From Tsuneonella sediminis (GTDB lineage Bacteria > Pseudomonadota > Alphaproteobacteria > Sphingomonadales > Sphingomonadaceae): DNA of 64,000 bases. Within the stretch, counting starts at the first letter, position 1, and the number at the start of each line of letters is the position of its first letter. The notes beneath the pieces were generated by a model. That model was given only the letters and a program-made list of their open reading frames with translations. It did not search any database and was not told where the DNA came from. The stretch is taken from the NCBI RefSeq assembly GCF_051912845.1, contig NZ_JBNCBU010000003.1, positions 124,001-188,000 on the forward strand, written 5' to 3'. Below, in pieces: positions 1 to 8,821 of this stretch. The position numbers were made by a program, and so were the translations under genes.

Positions 1-11
1 TGGCGAACTGA
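1..11 (+). CDS. 3' end of an upstream gene (partial, possibly cdsA)
   Basis: Only the last three codons are inside the window: GCG AAC TGA, with the stop at 9-11 sharing its A with the ATG of dxr. The start-stop overlap suggests a coupled upstream gene. In related genomes the gene before dxr is often cdsA (CDP-diglyceride synthase), but nothing here allows identification, so the name is inference from usual gene order. Confidence 0.3.
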
Positions 12-1162
12 TGCGGACCATCTCCATCCTCGGAGCGACAGGGTCGGTGGGCGCTTCGACGCTCGACCTCGTGAGGCGGAATCGCGATGCATGGCGTGTC
101 GTCGCGCTCACGGCGAACTGCAACGTCGGGGAACTCGCTTCGCTGGCGAGGGAGTTTTCGGCCGAGGTCGCGGTCGTTGCCGACCCGGCCTGCCTTCCGG
201 CCTTGCGCGACGCGCTCGGCGGGACCGGGATCGAGGCGGCGGGCGGCACATCGGCGCTCATCGAGGCGGCATCACGCGGCGCGGACATCACGGTCGCGGC
301 GATCGTCGGTTGCGCGGGCCTTGCGCCGACGATGGCGGCGATCGAACAGGGCGGCAACATCGCGCTGGCCAACAAGGAGGCATTGGTCTCTGCCGGAGAA
401 GTGATGACCGCCGCCGTCGCGAGGCACGGCGCGACGCTTCTCCCGGTCGACAGCGAACACAACGCGATATTCCAGTGCCTCGCCGGCAACCGGGTCGGCG
501 ACGTCCGCAGGATCACCCTTACCGCGAGCGGCGGTCCGTTTCGAACGTGGTCGCAGGCCCGGCTCGAGGGGGCGACGCCCGAGCAGGCGGTCGCGCATCC
601 AAACTGGGATATGGGCGCAAAGATCAGCGTCGATTCCGCGACCATGATGAACAAGGGGCTCGAATTCATCGAGGCTCACCACCTGTTTCCTGTCGGATTG
701 GACCGGATTTCCATCGTGGTGCATCCGCAGAGCGTGATCCATTCGATGGTCGAATACCGGGACGGGTCAACCCTCGCGCAGCTCGGGCCGAGCGACATGC
801 GCGTGCCGATCGCCTCGTGTCTCGCATGGCCCGAACGGATGGACACGCCGATGGCACCGCTGGACCTCGCGACGCTTGGTACGCTGACATTCCAAAAGCC
901 CGACGAGGAGCGGTTCCCGGCCACCCGGCTAGCCCGGGAAGCGGCAGAGGCGGGAGGGGCGGCGCCGGCCGTTCTGAACGCTGCCAACGAATCGGCCGTC
1001 GCGGCCTTTCTCGCCGGCAAGATCGCGTTCACACGGATCGCACTAACGGTTGAGCGAGCACTGTCGCGCGACCTTCCGCCGCCACCCGCCTCGCTCGAGG
1101 ACGTGCTGGCGATCGACGGCGAAGCGCGGGCGCGCGCGAACGAATTGCTGGAGCTTGCCTGA
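11..1162 (+). CDS. dxr: 1-deoxy-D-xylulose 5-phosphate reductoisomerase
   Basis: Converts 1-deoxy-D-xylulose 5-phosphate to 2-C-methyl-D-erythritol 4-phosphate with NADPH, the first committed step of the non-mevalonate isoprenoid pathway in the cytosol. The 383-residue protein is full length for the family. It begins with the nucleotide-binding GATGSVG motif (about residues 8-14) and contains the conserved ANKEALV, VDSEHNA and MNKGLEFIEA segments that form the metal and substrate site. The ATG overlaps the stop of the preceding gene. rseP follows 1 base after the stop, so the two are probably translationally coupled in the classical dxr-rseP-bamA envelope cluster. Confidence 0.97.
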   Translation: MRTISILGATGSVGASTLDLVRRNRDAWRVVALTANCNVGELASLAREFSAEVAVVADPACLPALRDALGGTGIEAAGGTSALIEAASRGADITVAAIVGCAGLAPTMAAIEQGGNIALANKEALVSAGEVMTAAVARHGATLLPVDSEHNAIFQCLAGNRVGDVRRITLTASGGPFRTWSQARLEGATPEQAVAHPNWDMGAKISVDSATMMNKGLEFIEAHHLFPVGLDRISIVVHPQSVIHSMVEYRDGSTLAQLGPSDMRVPIASCLAWPERMDTPMAPLDLATLGTLTFQKPDEERFPATRLAREAAEAGGAAPAVLNAANESAVAAFLAGKIAFTRIALTVERALSRDLPPPPASLEDVLAIDGEARARANELLELA

Positions 1163-1163
1163 A

Positions 1164-2297
1164 TTGATCGAAACGCCGCCTTTCTGGTTTTACCTCGTCG
1201 GGTTCGTGCTGCTGCTCGGACCCCTGGTGACCGTCCACGAGTTCGGCCACTACCTGATGGGGCGGGTGTTCGGCGTCGGGGTCGAGGCCTTTTCGGTCGG
1301 GTTCGGCAAGGAGATCGCGGGTTTCACCGACCGGCGCGGAACGCGCTGGAAGCTCTCGGCGCTGCCCCTGGGCGGTTATTGCCAGTTCAAGGGCGACATG
1401 AACCCGGCGTCGATTCCCGATGCCGATGCCGTCGCCGCGATCCCGGCCGACGAGCGCGGTGGCAGCTTCCATCACGCCGCGTTGTGGAAGCGCGCGCTGA
1501 TCGTGGCGGCCGGGCCGATCACCAATCTCGTCGTGGCGGTGGCGATCTTCGCGGCGTTCTTCATGACAATCGGCAAGCCGATGCAGGCGGACCCGGCGGA
1601 AACCAACGTGGTTCAGCGCTTTGCGGCGGGATCGGTCGCCGAAGCTGCGGGAATCCGGGTCGGCGACCGGATCGTCGCGATCGACGGCACCCCCGTGAGC
1701 GAGTTTCGCGACATTACCGAACGCGTGCTCATGCATCCGGGCAAGGCGGTGGTGATTGCGGTCGAACGGGACGGAGAGCGGTTGCGCATCCCACTGACCA
1801 TCGGCACCGCAATCGAGACCGACCGTTTCGGCAACGAATCGCGGATCGGCCGGTTGGGCGTATGGTCGAGCCCGATCCGTTATCAGCCTGTCGGACCGCT
1901 CGAGGGGATCGCGCTCGGCTTCGAGGAGTGCGCCGACCTGACCCGGATGATGGTCACGGGTATCGGCCAGATCGTCACCGGGGATCGATCGGTCAAGGAG
2001 CTTGGCGGACCGATCAAGATCGCCAAATTCTCGGGCGAGCAACTCAGCTTGGGACTGACGGCATTCGTCAGTTTCGCCGCGCTGATCTCGCTTAACTTGG
2101 CATTCATCAACCTGTTGCCAATCCCCGCGCTCGACGGCGGGCACCTGGTTTTCTACGCGGCCGAAGCGGTCCGCCGGAGGCCGGTGGGTCCGCGTGGTCA
2201 GGAAATGGCGTTCCGTGCCGGCGTGGCCGTGATCCTCGCGCTGATGCTGTTCGTCACGGTCAACGACCTGCTGTCACTGCCCGTGTTCGGGCGATAG
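1164..2297 (+). CDS. rseP: RIP metalloprotease RseP (site-2 protease)
   Basis: Inner-membrane zinc metalloprotease that cleaves anti-sigma factors and remnant signal peptides within the membrane. The HEFGH zinc motif lies in the first transmembrane helix (about residues 23-27), a PDZ domain occupies roughly residues 150-235, and the NLLPIPALDGGH motif that supplies the third zinc ligand is near residue 320. Total length 377 residues is usual for sphingomonads. I chose TTG at 1164 because a GGAG at 1150-1153 sits about 10 bases upstream; a TTG at 1155 is too close to that site. It begins 1 base after the dxr stop. Confidence 0.93.
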   Translation: MIETPPFWFYLVGFVLLLGPLVTVHEFGHYLMGRVFGVGVEAFSVGFGKEIAGFTDRRGTRWKLSALPLGGYCQFKGDMNPASIPDADAVAAIPADERGGSFHHAALWKRALIVAAGPITNLVVAVAIFAAFFMTIGKPMQADPAETNVVQRFAAGSVAEAAGIRVGDRIVAIDGTPVSEFRDITERVLMHPGKAVVIAVERDGERLRIPLTIGTAIETDRFGNESRIGRLGVWSSPIRYQPVGPLEGIALGFEECADLTRMMVTGIGQIVTGDRSVKELGGPIKIAKFSGEQLSLGLTAFVSFAALISLNLAFINLLPIPALDGGHLVFYAAEAVRRRPVGPRGQEMAFRAGVAVILALMLFVTVNDLLSLPVFGR

Positions 2298-2478
2298 CGG
2301 GCCAGCCAAGGGATCGCGCGCGCGAGGGTAGTTCACAGGGCACAAGGGCCTTCCACCGCTTGATTGGAAACCGGGTATCGGGCAAGGGCGCCGTTCGCTC
2401 GCCCGCCCCACGCCGCAGCTGGCGACACGGAGCATACCTGAGCACATGACTTGTTATCTGGACGGGAGTCCCACGTCG

Positions 2479-5169
2479 ATGAAGGCACGCGATACAGCCG
2501 GTAGCATTAGCCGGCCGGGTCCGGCGAAACTGGGCCTGTCGCTCCTGTGCGGAACGATCCTCGCCGGCATGCCGGTCGCCGCGTCTGCGCAGGTTGCGCC
2601 GGCAACGCCCGCGCCGGCTGCGCCCGCGCCGCAGGCCGACGTTATCCGCACGATCGCCGTGTCGGGAGCCGAGCGCCTCGAGCCGCAGACGATCGTCTCG
2701 TACATCCGCCTGCGGACGGGCCAGGTCTATACCCAGGCGGCTGCCGACCAGGCGCTCAAGGACCTGTACGCGACCGAGCTGTTCGCCAGCGCCAGCATCG
2801 TCAACAACAACGGCGATGTCGTGATCACCGTGGTCGAGAACCCGGTCATCAACCGCGTCGTTCTGGAGGGCAACAAGCGGATCAAGAACGACAAGATCGT
2901 GCCCGAGATCAAGCTGGCGCCGCGGCAGATCTTCACCCGTTCCAAGGTCCGCGCCGACGTTGCGCGCATCGTCGAGCTCTACAAGCGGCAGGGCCGCTTC
3001 GCCGCGACGGTCGAGCCCAAGATGGTCGAACTGTCGCAGAACCGCGTCGACGTCGTCTTCGAGATCAACGAGGGCCCCAAGTCGAAGGTTCGGCAGATCA
3101 ACATCCTCGGCAACGAGGCGTTCTCCGACGGAGAGCTGCGCGGCGAGATGCTGACCAAGCAGGCTCGCCTGTCGAGCTTCCTGTCGTCGCGTACCAGCTA
3201 CGATCCCGATCGTCTGGCGTTCGACCAGCAGAAGCTTCGCCAGTTCTACCTGACCCAGGGTTACGCCGATTTCCGCGTGGTCTCGGCAGTGGCCGAGCTG
3301 ACCCCCGACAAGCGCGATTTCATCATCACCTACGTCGTCGAGGAAGGTCCGCGCTACAAGTTCGGCGATGTCGCCGTGCAGAGCGAGCTACGCGATTTCT
3401 CGAGCGACGCCCTGACGCGCAACCTGCCGATGCAGCAGGGCGACTGGTACGACGCGAAGATGGTCGAGGACACGTCGGAACAGTTCAAGGAACTGGCGGG
3501 CACGTTCGGATATGCATTCGCCGAGGTCGAGCCCCGGTTCAGCCGGAACAAGGACGACCTCACGATGGACGTCACGTTCGTCCTGCGCGAGGCGCCCCGC
3601 GTCTATGTCGAGCGGGTGGACGTCAACGGCAACACGCTGACGCAGGACAAGGTCATTCGCCGGGAATTCCGCTTGGTCGAAGGTGACGCGTTCAACAGCC
3701 TGCAGGTCAAGCGGACCGAGAACCGCATCAAGTCGCTCGGGTTCTTCCAGGAGAACTTCGAGATTTCGCAGAAAGAGGGCACGACCCCCGATCGTATCGC
3801 GCTCGAGGCCAACGTCGAGGAGCAGGCGACCGGCCAGCTCCAGCTTTCCGCCGGTTTTTCGTCGATCGAAAGCTTCATCCTCGCCGCGTCGATCCAGCAG
3901 CGCAATTTCCGCGGCCGCGGCCAGACGGTCGGCGCGGGGGTCAACTATTCGCGCTACTCCAAGAGCGCGAACATCAGCTTCTCGGAGCCGTACGTCTTCG
4001 ATCGCAACATCTCTGCCGGGATCGACATTTACCGGCGCGATCTCAACAGCTTCAACTACCTCAACAGCAACCGCAACACGACCTTCCAGCAGACCACCAC
4101 GGGCGGTCAGCTGCGGCTGGGCGTTCCGCTTACCGAGTACACCTCGCTGATCGGGAGCTATACGCTCAACTTCGACAGCGTGACGCTGGACCGCAACCAG
4201 TTCTTCACCAATCGCCTCGATCCGCCGAATCTCACGTGCGATCCGCTGCTTGCCGGCCGCTACCTGTGCGAGGCGGTGGGCGACCGGACGAGTTCGATTC
4301 TCGGGCTGACCTTCGCCTATGATTCGCTCGACAGCCGTCTGCGTCCCACGCGCGGCCGCTCGGCCTCGATCACGGGCGAGTTTGCCGGCCTGGGCGGATC
4401 CGTGAAGTATGCCCGCCTGCGTGGCCGGGCGGCCCAGTACTTCCCGCTCGGCAAGGGCTTCATCTTTTCGCTCCAGGCCGAAGGCGGTGCGATCGAGGCG
4501 CTCGAGGGCGGAAACGTCCAGCTGACCGACCGCTTCTTCCTCGGTGAACCGCAGATCCGCGGCTTCGACATTCGCGGCGTGGGGCCGCGCGTGCTGCGCC
4601 AGCCCATCATCGCCGATCCCGACAGCGCCGATCCGGCGAACCCCGATCCGCTCGTCATCACCGATCGCAACCGGGTCTCGGACGACGCGCTGGGCGGGAA
4701 ATTCTACTACTTGGGCCGGGCCGAGCTCGAGATTCCGCTCGGCAGCGGGGTCAAGGAGCTGGGGCTGCGGCCGTCGATATTTGTCGATGTGGGTGCGCTC
4801 TGGGGCGGCCGCCGGCCCGCCCTGACGACCAGCCCGTTCCCTGACGGCATCAATTTCCCGCAGCGCGACGCGAACGGCGATCCGCTCTTCACGCAAACCG
4901 TCATCAATCCCGATGGCACGACGACGTCCACGCTCGTCACGACCCCGTTCGCGCCCGACGGTTCGGCCAACACGCCGCTGACCAACAACGTCCCGCCCTT
5001 CCAGGAAGTCTTCCTCGGAGACAGCCCCAGCCCGCGCGTTTCGGTGGGCGTAGGGGTCAACTGGAATTCACCCTTCGGTCCGTTCAGGATCGATTTTGCC
5101 CAAGTCCTGTTGAAGCAGCCCGGTGATGACACCAAGCGCTTCACGTTCAACGTAGGAACTCAATTCTGA
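2479..5169 (+). CDS. bamA: Outer membrane protein assembly factor BamA
   Basis: Central Omp85 component of the BAM complex, which folds beta-barrel proteins into the outer membrane. A signal peptide ending near ASAQ is followed by five POTRA repeats (about residues 60-420) and a C-terminal 16-strand barrel. The L6 signature IRGF is present, and the chain ends in phenylalanine as expected for an outer-membrane barrel. At 896 residues it is longer than the usual 780-800; a Thr/Pro/Asn-rich insertion near residues 785-855 before the last strands accounts for part of this. ATG 2479 is preferred because GGGAG lies 10 bases upstream; an in-frame ATG at 2446 would add 11 residues. The stop overlaps the next gene's ATG. 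Confidence 0.96.
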   Translation: MKARDTAGSISRPGPAKLGLSLLCGTILAGMPVAASAQVAPATPAPAAPAPQADVIRTIAVSGAERLEPQTIVSYIRLRTGQVYTQAAADQALKDLYATELFASASIVNNNGDVVITVVENPVINRVVLEGNKRIKNDKIVPEIKLAPRQIFTRSKVRADVARIVELYKRQGRFAATVEPKMVELSQNRVDVVFEINEGPKSKVRQINILGNEAFSDGELRGEMLTKQARLSSFLSSRTSYDPDRLAFDQQKLRQFYLTQGYADFRVVSAVAELTPDKRDFIITYVVEEGPRYKFGDVAVQSELRDFSSDALTRNLPMQQGDWYDAKMVEDTSEQFKELAGTFGYAFAEVEPRFSRNKDDLTMDVTFVLREAPRVYVERVDVNGNTLTQDKVIRREFRLVEGDAFNSLQVKRTENRIKSLGFFQENFEISQKEGTTPDRIALEANVEEQATGQLQLSAGFSSIESFILAASIQQRNFRGRGQTVGAGVNYSRYSKSANISFSEPYVFDRNISAGIDIYRRDLNSFNYLNSNRNTTFQQTTTGGQLRLGVPLTEYTSLIGSYTLNFDSVTLDRNQFFTNRLDPPNLTCDPLLAGRYLCEAVGDRTSSILGLTFAYDSLDSRLRPTRGRSASITGEFAGLGGSVKYARLRGRAAQYFPLGKGFIFSLQAEGGAIEALEGGNVQLTDRFFLGEPQIRGFDIRGVGPRVLRQPIIADPDSADPANPDPLVITDRNRVSDDALGGKFYYLGRAELEIPLGSGVKELGLRPSIFVDVGALWGGRRPALTTSPFPDGINFPQRDANGDPLFTQTVINPDGTTTSTLVTTPFAPDGSANTPLTNNVPPFQEVFLGDSPSPRVSVGVGVNWNSPFGPFRIDFAQVLLKQPGDDTKRFTFNVGTQF

Positions 5170-5855
5170 TGACCAAATTCCCCAAGAACCTGACCAGGAT
5201 CGCCCTGGCTGCGGGTGTCGCCATTGCCACCCTGTCCCCGATCGCCGCGGCGCCCGCCGCAGCGCAGATCGTCAAGGGCATCGGCGTCGTCAGCCTGCCG
5301 GCGGTCGTTGCCAATTCGAACGCTTTCAAGGTGGCCCAGCAGCAGCGTCCGGTCACCTACAAGCCGCAGATCGACCAGGCCGAGGCACGCCGCGCCGCCA
5401 TCGCCGCGCAGCTCCAGCCGCTGGTCGACAAGTTCAACAAGGACCGCCAGGCCAACCCGAACAACCCCGCGCTGCAGCAGCAGGCGGCAGCGATCCAGCA
5501 GATCCAGCAGTCCGGTCAGCAGGAACTCCAGCAGCTGATCCAGCCGATCGCGCTGAGCGAAGCCTATGTCACCGAGCAGATCGAGGACAAGCTCGACGCC
5601 GCGGTGCAGGCTGCCGCCAAGAAGAAGAACGTCCAGCTCATCCTCGACCCCACGCAGGGCGCCGTCCTTTATGCCGACGCGGCCTACAACATCACGCAGG
5701 ACGTACTGAACGAACTCAACGCGTTGCTGCCCTCGGCGCAGCTGGTTCCGCCGCAGGGCTGGGTGCCGCGCCAGATGCGCGAGCAGCAGGCCGCGCAGGC
5801 CGCCGCGCAGGGCCAGGCTCCGGCGAATAATCCGCCGGCCGCGACCGGCCGCTGA
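5169..5855 (+). CDS. OmpH/Skp-family periplasmic chaperone
   Basis: Periplasmic chaperone that holds unfolded outer-membrane proteins for BamA. The 228-residue protein has a cleavable signal peptide ending in PAAAQI, a long glutamine- and alanine-rich helical section (about residues 60-150) that would form the tentacle-like coiled coils of Skp, and a low-complexity Ala/Gln tail near the C terminus. Its ATG overlaps the bamA stop (TGATG), so expression is coupled to bamA. The family call rests on position and overall architecture, since Skp sequences are poorly conserved. Confidence 0.88.
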   Translation: MTKFPKNLTRIALAAGVAIATLSPIAAAPAAAQIVKGIGVVSLPAVVANSNAFKVAQQQRPVTYKPQIDQAEARRAAIAAQLQPLVDKFNKDRQANPNNPALQQQAAAIQQIQQSGQQELQQLIQPIALSEAYVTEQIEDKLDAAVQAAAKKKNVQLILDPTQGAVLYADAAYNITQDVLNELNALLPSAQLVPPQGWVPRQMREQQAAQAAAQGQAPANNPPAATGR

Positions 5856-5878
5856 GCGAAGGGCGAGGGGCAGGGCCG

Positions 5879-6355
5879 ATGAGCGAGGACACTGCAAGCC
5901 CCGATACGGGAGCGTACGACATCCTCAAGGTGCTCAAGGCCCTGCCGCACCGCTATCCGTTGCTGCTCGTCGACCGGGTCCGGTCGATCGAGCTGGGGAC
6001 GCGGATCCACGCCGTGAAAGCGGTCTCGTTCAACGAGCAGTTCTTCCAGGGCCATTTCCCGGGGCGACCGATCATGCCGGGCGTCTTGCAGATCGAGGCG
6101 CTGGCGCAGGCCGCCGGCGTGCTCGGAATCGAGACGTTCGAGCTCGCCGGATCGGGCAAGCTCGTCATCTTCATGGCAATCGAGAACGCGAAGTTCCGGG
6201 CGCCCGTCGAACCCGGGTGCCTGCTCGATCTCGAGGTCGAGTTTACCCGCAAGTCGAGCCGGGTGTGCAAGTTCAAGGGCCGCGCGAGCGTCGAGGGGAA
6301 CACGACCTGCGAGGTCGAGTTCACTGCGATGATCGCCGATCCTCCCAAGGACTGA
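5879..6355 (+). CDS. fabZ: 3-hydroxyacyl-[acyl-carrier-protein] dehydratase FabZ
   Basis: Dehydrates 3-hydroxyacyl-ACP to trans-2-enoyl-ACP in type II fatty acid synthesis. The 158-residue hot-dog-fold protein has the HRYPLLLVDR start and the catalytic histidine in GHFPGRPIMPGV, followed by the partner glutamate in QIEALAQAAG. It lies 23 bases after ompH with a GGGCAGGG-type ribosome site at about 5868-5875. lpxD and lpxA often flank fabZ in other bacteria but are absent here; the next gene is rpmE. Confidence 0.96.
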   Translation: MSEDTASPDTGAYDILKVLKALPHRYPLLLVDRVRSIELGTRIHAVKAVSFNEQFFQGHFPGRPIMPGVLQIEALAQAAGVLGIETFELAGSGKLVIFMAIENAKFRAPVEPGCLLDLEVEFTRKSSRVCKFKGRASVEGNTTCEVEFTAMIADPPKD

Positions 6356-6372
6356 TCGGCGCTTGCCAAAAC

Positions 6373-6394
6373 GTGCCCCCGTCGCTAGGGGCGC
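6373..6394 (+). terminator. Hairpin between fabZ and rpmE
   Basis: Arms 6373-6379 (GTGCCCC) and 6388-6394 (GGGGCGC) pair over 7 positions with one G-T wobble and an 8-base loop, followed by GCCTTT. It lies 18 bases after the fabZ stop and could end the dxr-fabZ transcript or form a leader structure for rpmE. Confidence 0.4.
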
Positions 6395-6420
6395 GCCTTT
6401 CCCACCACAGCTGGACCGGT

Positions 6421-6433
6421 CGGAACCGTTCCG
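6421..6433. repeat. Short inverted repeat before rpmE
   Basis: CGGAAC and GTTCCG form 6-base arms around a single C, 18 bases before the rpmE ATG. This could be an operator or part of an L31 leader. No matching regulator is identified and the repeat is short enough to be chance. Confidence 0.25.
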
Positions 6434-6451
6434 AGGCTAAGGAGACACGCG

Positions 6452-6676
6452 ATGAAGACCGAAGGTCACCCCGACTACCACATGATCACCGTCAAGATGA
6501 CCGACGGTACCGAGTTCCAGACCCGTTCGACCTGGGGCGCTGAGGGCGACGTGCTCGCGCTCGACATCGACCCGACGAGCCATCCGGCGTGGACCGGCGG
6601 CAAGCAGCAGGTTTCGGAAGGTGGCCGCGTCGCCAAGTTCAACCAGCGCTTCGGCGGGCTCACGCTCAAGAAGTAA
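6452..6676 (+). CDS. rpmE: 50S ribosomal protein L31
   Basis: Component of the large ribosomal subunit contacting 5S rRNA and the central protuberance. The 74-residue protein has the typical HPDYHMITV start and the GRVAKFNQRF end. It contains no cysteines, so it is the zinc-independent form usual in Alphaproteobacteria. AAGGAG at 6439-6444 is 7 bases upstream of ATG. A strong hairpin terminator follows 23 bases after the stop. Confidence 0.96.
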   Translation: MKTEGHPDYHMITVKMTDGTEFQTRSTWGAEGDVLALDIDPTSHPAWTGGKQQVSEGGRVAKFNQRFGGLTLKK

Positions 6677-6699
6677 TCCGGCCTGCGACTGGAGATCAG

Positions 6700-6725
6700 G
6701 AGGGCGGTCCCGCAGGGCCGCCCTC
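6700..6725 (+). terminator. rpmE terminator hairpin
   Basis: GAGGGCGG at 6700-6707 pairs with CCGCCCTC at 6718-6725; three more pairs (one U-G) close on a CGCA tetraloop, giving an 11-pair stem followed by TGTCGTTT. It sits between the convergent rpmE and the oxygenase gene, so it may serve both strands. Confidence 0.7.
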
Positions 6726-6732
6726 TGTCGTT

Positions 6733-7365
6733 TCAGCCCCAGGGCTTCTCGCGATACCACTTGGTGATCACGTACTTCACGCCCTTGCGGACCTTCATCC
6801 CGTGGTGGAGCGTGCCGGGATTCGGGCTTCCGTCCGCGCGGCGGTTGTTCCAGGCGAGCAGTTTGCCGGTTTCTGGCTGGACGATCTTCCTGGGCACCCC
6901 GAACCGGGTGCCGCCGCCAGCCTCGACGGCGTTGAGGTAGACCATGAAGGTCCAGGTTCGCTGACCGGCGATCGAACAGTAGCGGTCGTAATCGGCGCCC
7001 CCGGGTTCGAAGTAATCGGTGTGCGCTTTGAATTCCTGACCGACTGCATAGCGCTGGCCCTGCACCGGTTCGCCAAATTCCGGGTCGATGCCGTTGAGCG
7101 CGAACAGCCGTGCCTCGAGATCGAGGACGCTGGGTTCGGCGGGGTCGAGATCGCAGGTTTCACTGGTGCGAAAATAGTCGTCGCCATTGGGATCGGCGAT
7201 CGTCGATGGCCGGCGGTTGGCGTCGATCAGCGCGATGAGCTGGCGGCACAGGTCCTGCGGCAGAAACCCGCGCAGCTGGAACAGCTCGAGCTTGGGAAAA
7301 GGGGCGCGCTGAATCCCCGGCACCTGCATGAGTACGTGGGCCGAAGATTCGCCGGGTGCCACCAT
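6733..7365 (-). CDS. 2-oxoglutarate/Fe(II)-dependent prolyl 4-hydroxylase-like oxygenase
   Basis: Probable P4Hc-type dioxygenase of 210 residues that hydroxylates a protein or peptide side chain using Fe(II), O2 and 2-oxoglutarate. The iron ligands are visible as H and D in AHTDYFEPGG and the distal H in TLHHGMKV, followed by a lysine in KYVITKW that would bind the 2-oxoglutarate carboxylate. The N-terminal third is a helical support region. The substrate is unknown and the neighbours (rpmE, tRNA-His) do not reveal it. No clear ribosome site precedes the chosen ATG; an in-frame ATG at 7329 would remove 12 residues. Confidence 0.85.
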   Translation of the reverse strand: MVAPGESSAHVLMQVPGIQRAPFPKLELFQLRGFLPQDLCRQLIALIDANRRPSTIADPNGDDYFRTSETCDLDPAEPSVLDLEARLFALNGIDPEFGEPVQGQRYAVGQEFKAHTDYFEPGGADYDRYCSIAGQRTWTFMVYLNAVEAGGGTRFGVPRKIVQPETGKLLAWNNRRADGSPNPGTLHHGMKVRKGVKYVITKWYREKPWG

Positions 7366-7543
7366 GGCTTAAGACTACGCGAACCAGCGGTGCGAAACAA
7401 TCTTGCGCGCATGGATGGGATGCGCAGTTTTCGCTTCCCAAATCGCGGACCTTATGCAACAGGCCCTCGCCCGTGCCGGAAGCGCCTTGACGGTGCCCCG
7501 CGCGGCTTTCATGGCCCCCCATCACGGCATGCCGGGGGCATGT

Positions 7544-7621
7544 GGCGATCGTAGCTCAGTTGGTTAGAGCGCCGGTTTGTGGTACCGGAGGTCGGGGGTT
7601 CGAGACCCCTCGATCGCCCCA
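7544..7621 (+). tRNA. tRNA-His (GTG)
   Basis: Acceptor arms 7545-7551 (GCGATCG) and 7611-7617 (CGATCGC), a D arm GCTC/GAGC, anticodon stem CCGGT/ACCGG around loop TTGTGGT with anticodon GTG, and a five-pair T arm around TTCGAGA. The CCA end is encoded (7619-7621). The base before position 1 is G (7544) and the discriminator is C73 (7618), so the canonical G-1:C73 pair recognised by HisRS is encoded. Confidence 0.96.
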
Positions 7622-7681
7622 TTTCCCCCATTCTTTGCCAAACGATTCCAGCGCGGTGGCCTGCGCGATGTGGGGGCTTTC

Positions 7682-8743
7682 ATGACGGCTTTCTGGACCC
7701 AGGCGGACTACGACGACCACGAATTGGTGCAGTTCGTTCGCGATCGCAATTCGGGTCTCACGGCGATTATCGCGCTGCATTCGACCCATCTCGGGCCGGG
7801 TGCCGGCGGGACACGCTTCTGGCATTACTCCGCGCCGGCGGATGCCATGCGCGACGCGCTGCGCCTAAGCCGGGGGATGAGCTACAAGAATGCGATGGCC
7901 GGCCTGCCGATGGGCGGGGGCAAGGCGGTTATCCTTGCCGACCGGAACCGGGCCAAGACACCCGAAATGCTCGCTGCGTTCGGCGATGCGGTCGAGGCTC
8001 TGGGCGGCAAGTACGTTACCGCGGAAGACGTCGGTATCAGCGAGGCCGACATGGTCGCCGTGTCGCAGCGAACCGGCTATGTGTCGGGCCTGCCGGTCGG
8101 CGAAGGGCAGGCGGGAGGCGATCCGGGGCCCTTCACGGCGATGGGCATCTATCATGGTATCAAGGCGGCCGTCGCACACAAGCTCGGCAAGGACAGCCTC
8201 GATGGCGTCAGGGTCGCCCTGCAGGGAACCGGCAGCGTCGGCGGCGGTGTTGCCCGGCTGCTCGCGAAGGACGGCGCGCGCCTGATCGTGGCCGACGTCG
8301 ATGAAACTCGTGCCGATGCGCTGGCGAAAGAAGTCGGCGGCGAGTCGGTTGCCCCCGAGCAGATCATGTCGGTCGCCTGCGACGTCTTCAGTCCCAATGC
8401 GCTGGGTGCGATCCTCGACGAGGAAGGGATCGCCCGGCTCGACTGCGCGATCGTGGCAGGCGGAGCCAACAACCAGCTCGCCCGCGCGGAACACGGCAGG
8501 CTGCTTGCCGAACGCGGCATTCTCTATGCCCCCGATTACGTGATCAACGCCGGGGGCATCATCTCGGTGACGCTCGAATACCTTGCCCGCACGAATGGCG
8601 AGCCTTGCGACATCAACGAGGTGAGGAAGCGGATCGCGCACATTCCCGACAGGCTGGTCGCGATCTGGGAGGAAAGCGACCGCATCGGTGTCTCCGCCGA
8701 CGAGGTGGCGGATCGCATGGCGCAGAAACTGATCGGGCGCTGA
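7682..8743 (+). CDS. Glu/Leu/Phe/Val dehydrogenase (leucine dehydrogenase type)
   Basis: NAD-dependent amino acid dehydrogenase that reversibly deaminates branched-chain or aromatic amino acids to 2-oxoacids. The 353-residue length and motifs match leucine/phenylalanine dehydrogenases: GPGAGGTRFW near residue 40, the glycine-rich MGGGKAVI with the catalytic lysine near residue 80, TAEDVGIS, and a Rossmann GTGSVGGGVARLL near residue 180. The ATG at 7682 was chosen because longer in-frame starts run into tRNA-His. Substrate preference cannot be read from sequence. It stands alone between the tRNA and the ccm operon. Confidence 0.9.
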   Translation: MTAFWTQADYDDHELVQFVRDRNSGLTAIIALHSTHLGPGAGGTRFWHYSAPADAMRDALRLSRGMSYKNAMAGLPMGGGKAVILADRNRAKTPEMLAAFGDAVEALGGKYVTAEDVGISEADMVAVSQRTGYVSGLPVGEGQAGGDPGPFTAMGIYHGIKAAVAHKLGKDSLDGVRVALQGTGSVGGGVARLLAKDGARLIVADVDETRADALAKEVGGESVAPEQIMSVACDVFSPNALGAILDEEGIARLDCAIVAGGANNQLARAEHGRLLAERGILYAPDYVINAGGIISVTLEYLARTNGEPCDINEVRKRIAHIPDRLVAIWEESDRIGVSADEVADRMAQKLIGR

Positions 8744-8821
8744 AGCGGAAGGGGTGAATAGCCCCATCGAGCCCTTGCCGCATCGACCCGGGACTGCCAA
8801 AGCGGCGCCTACGGTTATCCG

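Noticed and set aside
3388..4896. Open frame of about 500 codons antisense to bamA
   Set aside because: Shadow of bamA with skewed composition and no motif.
7487..7515. Promoter of tRNA-His with TTGACG
   Set aside because: The -35-like hexamer lacks a -10 at normal spacing.
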